Shown here piece after piece: positions 1 through 6,388 of a DNA stretch of 64,000 nucleotides (its first letter is position 1; every line of letters begins with the position of its first letter). A program made the translations under genes and the position numbers. Origin of the DNA: a virus. Where the stretch lies: positions 1 to 64,000 of IMG/VR virus record IMGVR_UViG_3300035670_000018, one strand, 5' to 3'. Below the pieces are notes generated by a model. It was not told the origin of the DNA. It made no database searches and saw only the letters and a list, made by a program, of their open reading frames with translations.

Positions 1-13
1 CTACGGAGTGAGT

Positions 14-154
14 ATGAGTTACAGTAAAGAGTGTTTAGATTACATAAAAGAATGTTTAGTCAAAGAAGATCGTAAGCCTATTGGCATGTATGGAACGTGG
101 GCATATTATGCTGCAAAGAAAAAAGAGTACGAGAAAAACAAATGCCAAGATTAG
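14..154 (+). CDS. Small hypothetical protein (46 aa)
   Basis: An ATG at 14, preceded by a purine-rich GGAG at 5-8, opens a 46-codon frame ending in TAG at 152-154. The product is charged and Tyr/Lys-rich, with two cysteines near the start, one near the end, and no membrane segment. Its 3' end overlaps the start of the nucleotidyltransferase gene by 13 bases, the tight packing seen through this early region. I do not recognise the family. A GTG at 8 is an alternative start, and the frame could be the tail of a gene beginning outside the window. Confidence 0.5.
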   Translation: MSYSKECLDYIKECLVKEDRKPIGMYGTWAYYAAKKKEYEKNKCQD

Positions 155-573
155 TTCTCATTACAGGTGGATTTGATCCAGTACATTCAGGTCACATAGA
201 GTATATCAATGCGGCCAAGGAACTCGGAGACTACCTGTTTGTAGGACTGAACAGCGATGATTGGCTTACTCGCAAGAAGGGTAAGCCTTTCATGCCTTGG
301 ATGGAACGACATATGATACTATCAAACCTAAGGAGCGTGGACGATGTATTTGCTTTCGATGACTCTGATAACACTGCTATTGACGCTATCCGTCGTATTC
401 GTGAAGAGAACCCAGACCAAACGATTATCTTTGCAAACGGTGGCGATAGAACTCAAGAAAATATTCCCGAGATGAGTTGTGGTGTTGATGATGTTGAGTT
501 TGTCTTTGGTATTGGTGGGCAAGACAAGAAGAATAGTTCTTCTTGGATTCTAAAAGCGTGGAACGAGAGATGA
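142..573 (+). CDS. Cytidylyltransferase-like nucleotidyltransferase
   Basis: This is a 143-aa protein of the cytidylyltransferase-like (HIGH) superfamily, which includes glycerol-3-phosphate cytidylyltransferase (TagD) and the RfaE C-terminal domain. These enzymes transfer NMP from an NTP to a small phosphorylated substrate. Visible motifs are GGFDPVHSGH at residues 9-18, holding the HxGH nucleotide-binding signature, and NSSS at 131-134, in the place of the family's C-terminal ISSTxxR-type motif. I chose the ATG at 142 because the family fold begins immediately with a beta strand (MPRLVLITGG). The longer frame opening at 97 would add 15 unrelated residues that overlap the preceding small gene. 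The substrate cannot be read from sequence; sugar-nucleotide, lipid-head-group or NAD/FAD-type chemistry are all possible. Confidence 0.8.
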   Translation: MPRLVLITGGFDPVHSGHIEYINAAKELGDYLFVGLNSDDWLTRKKGKPFMPWMERHMILSNLRSVDDVFAFDDSDNTAIDAIRRIREENPDQTIIFANGGDRTQENIPEMSCGVDDVEFVFGIGGQDKKNSSSWILKAWNER

Positions 574-899
574 AAACATTCAAAGAATATCTCAATGAGA
601 ATACGCTTGATGACGTTCATGCTTATGCCAAAGAAAAAGGTGTGCATTTAGACATTGATAAGTATCATCGCACAAATGCATATCATCTATCTTGGATAGA
701 TCGTGGTTCAGGTAACAAAGGTGCCGGTCGTGAAGTTATGAATAAACTGCACGATCACGCAGACAAAAATAAAAAAGAGATTCATCTTGTGGCACATGAA
801 TCTCATCCAAAGTTGATATCTTATTACAAAAAGATGGGATACAAATCACGTGGTGAAACAGATGATGGCACACTCATGGTAAGAAAGCCGAAAAAGTGA
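570..899 (+). CDS. Small GNAT-family acetyltransferase with capsid-targeting-like N-terminus
   Basis: This 109-aa protein has the C-terminal part of a GNAT N-acetyltransferase fold: a glycine-containing acetyl-CoA loop (GNKGAGREVM, about residues 49-58) followed by a strand and the motif-B-like helix LISYYKKMGYKSRG. It starts with ATG at 570, overlapping the previous stop as ATGA; the frame remains open upstream to 543. Residues 1-10 read MKTFKEYLNE. As I recall it, the T4 capsid-targeting peptide of internal proteins is MKTYQEFIAE, which gp21 cleaves after the Glu. The match in length and pattern suggests packaging into the head and delivery with the DNA; that is inference. At 109 aa the protein is shorter than usual GNATs (about 140-180), so the N-terminal strands may be minimal. 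The substrate is unknown. Confidence 0.65.
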   Translation: MKTFKEYLNENTLDDVHAYAKEKGVHLDIDKYHRTNAYHLSWIDRGSGNKGAGREVMNKLHDHADKNKKEIHLVAHESHPKLISYYKKMGYKSRGETDDGTLMVRKPKK

Positions 900-1567
900 A
901 AAAGTTTAAGTATGTTGATGGTCTGCCAACGCTTCATTCACTTGATACAGACGAAAGCACAGGCGAGAGATTCTATATCACACCTAATGGCGTGAAGCTG
1001 CCTTCCGTTACAACTGTTCTTGGTCATTTCAAGAAGAAGTCTCTCATTGAATGGCGCAATCGGATTGGAAATGAAGAAGCAGATAAGGTAATGTATCGTG
1101 CTTCCAATCGTGGCACAAGATTCCACAACATGATGGAAGGTTATCTCCGCAATGAGGATGACTTTCTCAATGGTGTAATGCCTGATATGAGACAAGCTTT
1201 CAACGATATGAAAGAAACGCTTGACTTGATTGACAATATACGCTATATTGAAAGTCCTCTCTTCAGTGAGAAGCTTGGTGTTGCAGGAAGAACAGATGTT
1301 ATCGCAGAGTTTGCTGGCTTACCTTCCATCATAGACTTCAAGACTTCCACCAAAGAGAAGAAAGAACACTGGATTGATAACTACTTTGAGCAGGGCACAG
1401 CCTATGCTCTAATGTATGAAGAACTTGTAAAAGAGCCGATAAACCAGATTGTCATTCTCATATCGGTTGACTTTATGGAACATCCACAGGTTTTCATTCG
1501 TGATAAGAATCAGTATGTTCAAAACTTGTTGGAAAAAATTCACTTATACAAACAGGAAAAACTCTAA
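896..1567 (+). CDS. PD-(D/E)XK superfamily exonuclease
   Basis: This 223-aa protein resembles the Cas4/RecB-type single-domain phage exonucleases. The visible core is PSVTTVL near residue 36-42, GTRFHNMMEGYL at 73-84, an acidic E120, GRTD at 131-134 and IDFK at 146-149. The last two form the D-x(n)-(D/E)xK metal site, and Q166 with Y170 forms the conserved QxxxY helix. It probably degrades or trims DNA ends during replication or recombination. The start is GTG at 896, overlapping the upstream stop by four bases. The next gene overlaps by TAATG, so the block is likely co-transcribed and translationally coupled. No N-terminal helicase domain is present. Confidence 0.8.
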   Translation: MKKFKYVDGLPTLHSLDTDESTGERFYITPNGVKLPSVTTVLGHFKKKSLIEWRNRIGNEEADKVMYRASNRGTRFHNMMEGYLRNEDDFLNGVMPDMRQAFNDMKETLDLIDNIRYIESPLFSEKLGVAGRTDVIAEFAGLPSIIDFKTSTKEKKEHWIDNYFEQGTAYALMYEELVKEPINQIVILISVDFMEHPQVFIRDKNQYVQNLLEKIHLYKQEKL

Positions 1568-1779
1568 TGTGGCTAGATACATGGATGATTGTTCTACTCA
1601 TTCTTTCTTTTGGTGCGTGTGCCTATGTTAGTGGCCGTAGAGGATTTGCAGCAGGTGGTGAGTTTGCATTACAGTTGCTTGTAGAAAAGAGAATGATCAA
1701 GATTACAGACGAAGGTGAGATCCTTCGTTGGACTCCATATGATGATAAGCCAAAGAGGGCTACAAGAAAGCGAAAGTGA
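1567..1779 (+). CDS. Small single-span membrane protein
   Basis: This 70-aa protein has one strong hydrophobic segment near residues 5-21 (TWMIVLLILSFGACAYV), followed by a soluble, basic tail ending in RKRK. The likely topology is an N-terminal anchor with the basic C-terminus in the cytoplasm. It starts at ATG 1567, sharing an A with the upstream stop (TAATG). I do not recognise a family, and it is too short to assign as holin or spanin: a holin usually has more than one span or a clear cassette context. Confidence 0.55.
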   Translation: MWLDTWMIVLLILSFGACAYVSGRRGFAAGGEFALQLLVEKRMIKITDEGEILRWTPYDDKPKRATRKRK

Positions 1780-1780
1780 A

Positions 1781-2452
1781 ATGAAACGTTATGTGATTGG
1801 TGATGTGCATGGTTGCTATGATGAACTTCATGAATTGATGAATAGAATTCATGATCATGCTAATGGTGAAAAGATCAAAGTGATTTTTGTCGGCGACTAT
1901 GTTGATCGTGGTCCTGATTCAAAGAAGGTTGTTGATTTGATCATGTATCTAACTTCAATGCATGATCATGTTGCACTGATGGGCAATCATGAAGATATGT
2001 TGCTTGACGGCGATTTCACTTATGCTGAGGCTACGCTTCGCAGTTTCAACAGCAAGCTTACCCCACTTATGGAACTGCCTGATTATGTGACTGATTGGAT
2101 GCGAACTCTGCCGAAGTATTATGAAGATGATACAATCATCGTTGCTCATGCTGGTGCAAACCCTGCATGGCCAATGGATCAGCAGACAGATCAAATGCTT
2201 TTGTGGATGCGATATGAAGAATATCATCACGCACAGTTGCCAAAGCATTTCTATCACGGTCATACACCACGATTGGGCAAGATTGAACAAATAGATGATC
2301 GCACAAACGTTGATACTGCTTGTGTATATGGCGGGCATTTGACTGCTGCGATTGTAGGAGATGATGGCAAGCCTGAAGGTTTCATTCAGGTGCCACAAAA
2401 GGGTGGTGTATATGATATGAGTGATGCTCAATCGAAAGGTTGGGAAGTCTAG
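1781..2452 (+). CDS. Ser/Thr protein phosphatase (PPP metallophosphoesterase)
   Basis: This 223-aa protein has the complete PPP signature: GDVHG at residues 7-11, GDYVDRG at 38-44 and GNHED at 68-72. Later metal-binding histidines lie in VAHAG and YHGHT. Size and motif order match the phage lambda phosphatase group, which dephosphorylates phosphoproteins or acts as a metal-dependent bis-nucleoside tetraphosphatase. The start at ATG 1781 lies one base after the previous stop and puts the first motif six residues from the N-terminus, as in the family. It is the last gene before the tmRNA. A possible role is reversing host kinase signalling during infection, but the target is unknown. Confidence 0.88.
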   Translation: MKRYVIGDVHGCYDELHELMNRIHDHANGEKIKVIFVGDYVDRGPDSKKVVDLIMYLTSMHDHVALMGNHEDMLLDGDFTYAEATLRSFNSKLTPLMELPDYVTDWMRTLPKYYEDDTIIVAHAGANPAWPMDQQTDQMLLWMRYEEYHHAQLPKHFYHGHTPRLGKIEQIDDRTNVDTACVYGGHLTAAIVGDDGKPEGFIQVPQKGGVYDMSDAQSKGWEV

Positions 2453-2530
2453 TATCATATATACTATGTTATCGGTGAAGGAAAACGAAAAACGAACTGG
2501 ACTGGGGTTCAAATCCCCACACCTCCACCA

Positions 2531-2642
2531 AAGACACTAGCAAGTGGCCATTGAGTGTTATGGGTAACACTCTTGAATAAAAAACCCAAGTCAAGCCGAG
2601 GGCGTAATGCGGCGACATATAAAAAAGGCTAGTGTCTCTGAT
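2531..2642 (+). other. Intervening segment of pre-tmRNA with perfect inverted repeats
   Basis: This 112-base segment joins the acceptor-piece CCA end to the coding-piece 5' end. AGACACTAGC (2532-2541) is perfectly complementary to GCTAGTGTCT (2628-2637), which would extend the acceptor stem into a long hairpin. Inside it, GAGTGTTA/TAACACTC (2553-2560/2565-2572) forms an 8-bp hairpin with a 4-base loop. In two-piece tmRNAs the corresponding loop is removed by processing enzymes such as RNase P. No coding potential is seen. Confidence 0.8.
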
Positions 2643-2727
2643 GGGGGTGTTACTGGGAATCGACAGGCGTGGAATAGTGGACTGGAGATAACCGTAGGCG
2701 ACTACGTACAAGCGCAAAACTCTAAAT

Positions 2728-2775
2728 GCAAATGATAACAACATTGCATCTAAGGCTTACGCTCTAGCAGCGTAA
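2728..2775 (+). other. tmRNA proteolysis-tag reading frame
   Basis: Resume codon GCA at 2728 opens the frame ANDNNIASKAYALAA followed by TAA at 2773-2775. The ANDN start is shared by most alphaproteobacterial tags. The hydrophobic LAA end is the usual ClpXP-type degron; YALAA matches the end I remember for rhizobial tags, which I cannot verify here. At 15 residues it is a little longer than typical tags. The A-rich stretch just upstream of the resume codon is normal for tmRNA. Confidence 0.92.
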
Positions 2776-2845
2776 TACCTGTGGGTATGGCTCCACCTAG
2801 AAACAGAACGGGCCACCTTAACACACATGACACAGGAGAAATATC

Positions 2846-3097
2846 ATGTCAAAGAACCCTTACGAAATCCGTCTAGAACTTCTTCATATTGCGCGAGATT
2901 TTATTATTGAGCAAAATATGAACGAACGCATCCGTCTTGAGAATGATTGGGGCCTTGAAAGAGAAAAGGCTTCCATTGCACTATCTCAAGGACAGGATGT
3001 AACGTTGCCTCCGTTTCCAAGCGTGCCTAATATGGACGCAGAAGCTATCATCAAGCTGGCTGAAAAGCTGAACGGGTTCGTATCCAAGAATGAATAG
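2846..3097 (+). CDS. Conserved small T4-like phage protein (83 aa)
   Basis: This 83-aa acidic, mostly helical protein has a clear ribosome binding site (AGGAG at 2834-2838, 7 bases before the ATG). The opening pattern NPYEIRLELL...ARD is one I associate with small proteins of unknown function in T4-like marine and alphaproteobacterial phages. It sits directly after the tmRNA and ends just before an intrinsic terminator, so the tmRNA and this gene may share a transcript. No catalytic motif or membrane segment is visible, and the function is unknown. Confidence 0.75.
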   Translation: MSKNPYEIRLELLHIARDFIIEQNMNERIRLENDWGLEREKASIALSQGQDVTLPPFPSVPNMDAEAIIKLAEKLNGFVSKNE

Positions 3098-3103
3098 AAA
3101 ATC

Positions 3104-3133
3104 AGAGGGGAGTATTGAAACTCCCCTCTTTTT
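3104..3133 (+). terminator. Intrinsic terminator
   Basis: Perfect 10-bp stem AGAGGGGAGT/ACTCCCCTCT (3104-3113/3120-3129) with a 6-base loop runs into TTTTT at 3129-3133. It closes the tmRNA-containing transcript and isolates the downstream protease gene, whose own start follows 13 bases later. Confidence 0.9.
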
Positions 3134-3146
3134 AAGGAAGATAAAA

Positions 3147-4118
3147 ATGAAATTCTTATCTGTAAGTCTACTATCACTTCTGCTTCTTGGTTGCAATAAT
3201 ATCTCTACAGTGAACATTGCTCAACAGGGTGTTTCTGGAACAGTGTTAATCAACAGCCAAATTGATCTTACCACAGGAGCAACAGGAACAGGATTCTTCA
3301 TTGGTGATAATCAAATTCTTACGAATCATCATGTCGTATCAGGAAGAAGTGATATCTACATCTATTCAAGCAATAGCAACAGAAAGTATGCTGCAAAGAT
3401 AAAGCATACAGATCCTGTTTCTGATATTGCCATTTTAGAATTGATTGATTGGGAAGTATTCAAAAGAAACGAACTTCCTAAGAATATGGAATTTGATAAC
3501 AGTGACTCGGTTGGCGTTGGCAGTAAAGTTGTAGTTATTGGTCATCCTTCAGGTCTTGTCTGGAGTGTATCTGAAGGTATCATTTCTGGCGAAAATCGCA
3601 GAATTGGAATGAATCCTAAGTTCATGAATCAGGTAGATGCTAATCTTTTCCAAGGCAACTCTGGCGGTCCTGTATTTGGATCAAACGGAAAAGTTGTATG
3701 TGTAAGCACTATGATGCTGACAATTGAAGGCGGTTCTTATGGTTTTTGTATTCCTTCAAATCTTGTAAAGAAGGTTCTAAACGATTTTGAACTTTTTGGT
3801 AAAGTACGTTGGAGAGTGTTAAACATAACAGCAGGATTGACAGATGACGGATCTTCTGTTATAGTACAATCATTAGAGCCTGATGGTGCGGCATACAAAG
3901 CAGGAATTAAAGAGGGTGATAAGATACTGGAAATATACACACCAAAAAATCATCCTGGTGGTATCACGGTAAAAAACATGGACACTTTAGTTACTGAACT
4001 TGCTCTACTGAACGGCGATGATATTGATGTTAAGCTAATGATTGATAGGAATGGTAGCAAGATGCTGATTGATGTTACAACAAACTATAAACTCTCTTCT
4101 GATTATACGGCGGATTAA
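3147..4118 (+). CDS. HtrA/DegP-like serine protease, lipoprotein with PDZ domain
   Basis: This 323-aa trypsin-fold serine protease has a lipoprotein signal. Residues 4-15 are hydrophobic and end in the lipobox LLGC, so Cys16 would be lipidated and the protein would face the periplasm. The catalytic triad of the S1C family is visible: His62 in TNHHVV, Asp93 in SDIAIL and Ser172 in GNSGGPVF. A C-terminal PDZ-like segment (VQSLEPDGAAYKAGIKEGDK, about 235-254) would bind exposed C-termini of substrates. I chose ATG 3147 (RBS AAGGAAG at 3134-3140) because it starts exactly at the signal peptide; the longer frame from 3090 would run through the terminator. Possible roles are envelope quality control during infection, processing of a periplasmic target or superinfection effects. 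Confidence 0.88.
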   Translation: MKFLSVSLLSLLLLGCNNISTVNIAQQGVSGTVLINSQIDLTTGATGTGFFIGDNQILTNHHVVSGRSDIYIYSSNSNRKYAAKIKHTDPVSDIAILELIDWEVFKRNELPKNMEFDNSDSVGVGSKVVVIGHPSGLVWSVSEGIISGENRRIGMNPKFMNQVDANLFQGNSGGPVFGSNGKVVCVSTMMLTIEGGSYGFCIPSNLVKKVLNDFELFGKVRWRVLNITAGLTDDGSSVIVQSLEPDGAAYKAGIKEGDKILEIYTPKNHPGGITVKNMDTLVTELALLNGDDIDVKLMIDRNGSKMLIDVTTNYKLSSDYTAD

Positions 4119-4120
4119 TC

Positions 4121-4348
4121 ATGCCTACAAAAGAAGAGATTACAACGTTCTCTCTGAAGATTGAAACATTAGTCTCAGAGAAGAACATTCCATATATGGA
4201 CGCAATCGTCATGCATTGTGAAAGCACAGGTCTTGAAATTGAACTTGCTGCAAAGCTTATTTCAGGCGCATTAAAATCTAAAATTCAAATTGAAGCTGAA
4301 GAACTTAACTTCTTACCAAAGTCAAACACAACAAAACTACCTTTTTGA
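4121..4348 (+). CDS. 33: Late promoter transcription coactivator gp33-like
   Basis: This 75-aa protein resembles the short gp33 form of exo-T-even and cyanophage T4-likes. It has a helical core (SEKNIPYMDAIVMHCE, then ELAAKLISGALKSKI) and a C-terminal hydrophobic tail (LNFLPKSNTTKLPF) at the place where gp33 carries its sliding-clamp binding motif. In T4, gp33 bridges RNA polymerase and the gp45 clamp to activate late promoters with sigma factor gp55. The synteny supports the call: 33, 59 and 32 are also grouped in T4. TATAAATA late promoters occur across the window. gp55 is not in this window. Confidence 0.75.
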   Translation: MPTKEEITTFSLKIETLVSEKNIPYMDAIVMHCESTGLEIELAAKLISGALKSKIQIEAEELNFLPKSNTTKLPF

Positions 4349-4350
4349 GC

Positions 4351-5061
4351 ATGATATACAATCTGAGTCCTCTTTACAATTTGTCTGTTCCTAATATTGA
4401 TACGTGGAACGAACGATTCTCACAATTCTTTAGTAATGAGGAATATGATCCTGTATTGCAAGACTGGTATTACAATAAACTCATTGACAATATGAGTGAG
4501 GTTGAAACACTATTGAATGCAGGATATTTCGTTGATCCTTACACTGGGTTGTTCTCAATACCATCACCATATATTGAGGCTACACACTCATTCAATCTTG
4601 CACACTTTATTGGTAAGCATCCACAACACTTCTTTGGTAAGAATATTCTGACTGTGTGTGCTGACTTTGGTATTCTGAATATACAGGCTAAAATGTCCGG
4701 GCTTAACATTGTCAGTTCTGTACAGAAAGAATATTACAATGTAGGAACAGTTCTGACTTGTATAGGTAACAACTCTCCTCCATATCCTATCAATGTCTTT
4801 GACTTTCCTGAAGAAGATGTTGTGTTTATGTCTTGTGTTTTTCAAGAAGATGACCTTGCATACAAGAATTGGGAAATGATGATAGACATGAGAATATCCG
4901 GAAAAGAGGTGTTCTTCACTTCCAATTCATATTTCTATCTTCGCAGATATATGAACTATGATAGAATAGAACTTGTAATTGATCCAAGAACAGTGTATAA
5001 TGAAGAAGATTATGCAGACATAGCATATGGATACATGAACAGAATCTACAGGATGAAGTAA
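4351..5061 (+). CDS. Unknown protein with possible Rossmann/methyltransferase-like core
   Basis: This 236-aa protein lies between gp33 and a nucleotidyltransferase-fold protein. ATG 4351 is preferred; an in-frame TTG at 4345 overlapping the gp33 stop is possible. A segment near residues 92-125 (KNILTVCADFGILNIQ, then a later EYYNVGTVL) resembles the first strand and glycine loop of a SAM-binding Rossmann fold. The usual GxGxG is replaced by ADFG, so the match is weak. The C-terminal half is aromatic-rich. It lies in the replication/late-transcription operon, with TAATG coupling to the next gene. The function is unknown. Confidence 0.65.
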   Translation: MIYNLSPLYNLSVPNIDTWNERFSQFFSNEEYDPVLQDWYYNKLIDNMSEVETLLNAGYFVDPYTGLFSIPSPYIEATHSFNLAHFIGKHPQHFFGKNILTVCADFGILNIQAKMSGLNIVSSVQKEYYNVGTVLTCIGNNSPPYPINVFDFPEEDVVFMSCVFQEDDLAYKNWEMMIDMRISGKEVFFTSNSYFYLRRYMNYDRIELVIDPRTVYNEEDYADIAYGYMNRIYRMK

Positions 5062-5717
5062 TGGACATTAATGATGTTTTTAAGTCTTCTGAGAGGGACA
5101 AGATCCTGCATATGAAGAGCATGGCCAAGTCATATATCGGTATGATATTTGATTATGATATTGATGATTTTAGTCATTATCTTGTTGTGTCTGGTGGCGC
5201 TTTCCCTGATTGGTTTCACGGTAAAGATCCAAAAGACATTGATGTTTTCGTGCTGCATGATGACACAGCAAAGAACAAGCTCCGTTCATATCTTGGCGGC
5301 AGGGGCTTTGTACTTAAGAGTATAGACTATCTAAAGCAGACAAATCCTGGTGCTACTCATGTCCAAGAGATTTGGGAAGGTACTTCTCATCCCAACGGCA
5401 GAAAGTATCAATTCATCTTTACTGATTATTGGTCGCGTGAAGAACTAATCAAGGGCTTTGATTACAAGCATTGTATGGTGTCATATGATGTGGGCAAGAA
5501 TCAGATTTACACCACTCGTCAAATCTATGATGCCATTGCTAACAAGCACCTCATTGTGAACAATCAGAACAGAGTTGCTGAATGGCGCCGCACAAAGTTC
5601 TTGGATCGCGGCTATACTGTGCCTGTAAGAGAAGTGGTTGCTTCTACAACTATGCAAGAATTATATGAAAAACATCGTGATCGTCTTATGAAGGAACTAA
5701 AAGTGAATGGACAATGA
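5061..5717 (+). CDS. Nucleotidyltransferase-fold (pol beta/tRNA-NT-like) protein
   Basis: This 218-aa protein carries the signature of the DNA polymerase beta-type nucleotidyltransferase superfamily: VVSGGAFPDWF at about residues 41-51, followed by PKDIDVFV. That is the hG(G/S)x(n)DxD layout that binds Mg-NTP. CCA-adding enzymes and aminoglycoside nucleotidyltransferases use the same signature. A mixed alpha/beta region and a basic C-terminal helical tail follow. ATG 5061 shares an A with the upstream stop, and the 3' end overlaps gp59. A role in RNA end repair or small-molecule modification is plausible; neither can be shown from sequence alone. Confidence 0.65.
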   Translation: MDINDVFKSSERDKILHMKSMAKSYIGMIFDYDIDDFSHYLVVSGGAFPDWFHGKDPKDIDVFVLHDDTAKNKLRSYLGGRGFVLKSIDYLKQTNPGATHVQEIWEGTSHPNGRKYQFIFTDYWSREELIKGFDYKHCMVSYDVGKNQIYTTRQIYDAIANKHLIVNNQNRVAEWRRTKFLDRGYTVPVREVVASTTMQELYEKHRDRLMKELKVNGQ

Positions 5718-6313
5718 AGCTTACAGGATACGAAACGTACTGTACCTATCTTGCACTGAAGCAGCACTTTACCAAAGAGAATTATGACTACTTTCGTTAC
5801 AATGGTAAGGTGCATGTCAGCAAGGAATCATTCCTGAACCGCAGAGATAGGTTTCAGTTTGAGAAGCTGGCCAGAAAGTGTGATGATGTAAAGTCACACA
5901 TGATAGCTTGCTTCATGTGTGATAAGACATGGATTGGCGATATGTTAGATCATGATGCCTTTGAGTTTGCAAAGGGTAAAGCGAAGAACCGTCAGTCCAT
6001 GTCTTACATTTTCAAGAATGAAATTGGACAATACGATGATCTCAGACAACTCTTCAAGAAAGAAGATGGAAGACCTGATGGTTATCCAATGATATTAAAT
6101 GAATACATGCGAGGCGATGTGACACTGGAAACAGTGATCATTCTAGATCACTTCGTTGGGTTCATTAACAAGTTTGATGCTAAACTCAAGAACGACTTTC
6201 TGTGGTCTAAGTTTAGCTTCAAAGCACGGAAGTACGCGCCGTTCCTGCTCCAAGACTTAGACAAAAAAAAGTTTGCTAAGATACTAAAAGAGCATGCCAA
6301 AGCATATATATAG
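5714..6313 (+). CDS. 59: gp59-like replicative helicase loader
   Basis: This 199-aa basic, helical protein matches T4 gp59 (217 aa) along its length as I remember it. Shared features are the YxxYLxxKQH opening helix, the NRRDRFQFEKLARK segment (T4: KRRDKYFFQKLSEK), a WIGDM motif near the middle, and a C-terminal ETxIxLD helix. gp59 binds fork DNA and gp32 and loads the gp41 helicase. It sits immediately upstream of gene 32, as expected. The start overlaps the preceding gene by ATGA. Confidence 0.85.
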   Translation: MKLTGYETYCTYLALKQHFTKENYDYFRYNGKVHVSKESFLNRRDRFQFEKLARKCDDVKSHMIACFMCDKTWIGDMLDHDAFEFAKGKAKNRQSMSYIFKNEIGQYDDLRQLFKKEDGRPDGYPMILNEYMRGDVTLETVIILDHFVGFINKFDAKLKNDFLWSKFSFKARKYAPFLLQDLDKKKFAKILKEHAKAYI

Positions 6314-6342
6314 TTGACAGGGCGAGATTGTCCTGCTATTAT
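6314..6342 (+). promoter_or_regulatory. Sigma70-type promoter for gene 32
   Basis: TTGACA (6314-6319), a 17-bp spacer and TATTAT (6337-6342) form a consensus -35 and a 5/6 -10 at ideal spacing. It starts directly after the gene 59 stop and about 47 bases upstream of the gene 32 ATG, leaving an untranslated leader with a TAGGAG ribosome binding site at 6375-6380. It would let unmodified host RNA polymerase express gp32 before late genes. Confidence 0.8.
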
Positions 6343-6388
6343 ATACAAATTATACGCTGACATACAACGACATATAGGAGAACATACA

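Larger units (their letters stand above)
2468..2817 (+). ncRNA. ssrA: Circularly permuted two-piece tmRNA (ssrA)
   Basis: The 3' half of tmRNA is encoded before the 5' half. Acceptor piece: T arm with stem UGGGG/CCCCA (2503-2507/2515-2519) and loop UUCAAAU, then CACCUCC (2520-2526), discriminator A and encoded CCA (2528-2530). Coding piece: GGGGGUG (2643-2649), which pairs with CACCUCC over all 7 acceptor positions (one G-U), followed by CUGGGAAUCGACAGG, the conserved tmRNA D-arm region. GUUAUC (2468-2473) can pair with GAUAAC (2687-2692), a candidate P2 helix. CGUAG/CUACG (2693-2706), whose GCGA loop can pair with CGC at 2713-2715, forms a small PK1. A 15-codon tag frame follows, then an H-type pseudoknot: GUGG/CCAC at 2781-2796, with loop UGGCU pairing GGCCA at 2811-2815. 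It rescues stalled ribosomes and tags their products. Outer ends are approximate. Confidence 0.93.

Noticed and set aside
1567-1779. Holin
   Set aside because: One membrane span and no neighbouring endolysin or spanin gene; too little to call a lysis function.
2490-2530. Ordinary tRNA 3' end
   Set aside because: The T arm and CCA lack an upstream tRNA D and anticodon arm. The matching acceptor 5' strand is downstream at 2643, so the permuted tmRNA explains it better.
2469-2744. 91-aa minus-strand reading frame across the tmRNA
   Set aside because: It runs antisense through the tmRNA arms and pseudoknots; its composition reflects RNA structure and it has no family resemblance.
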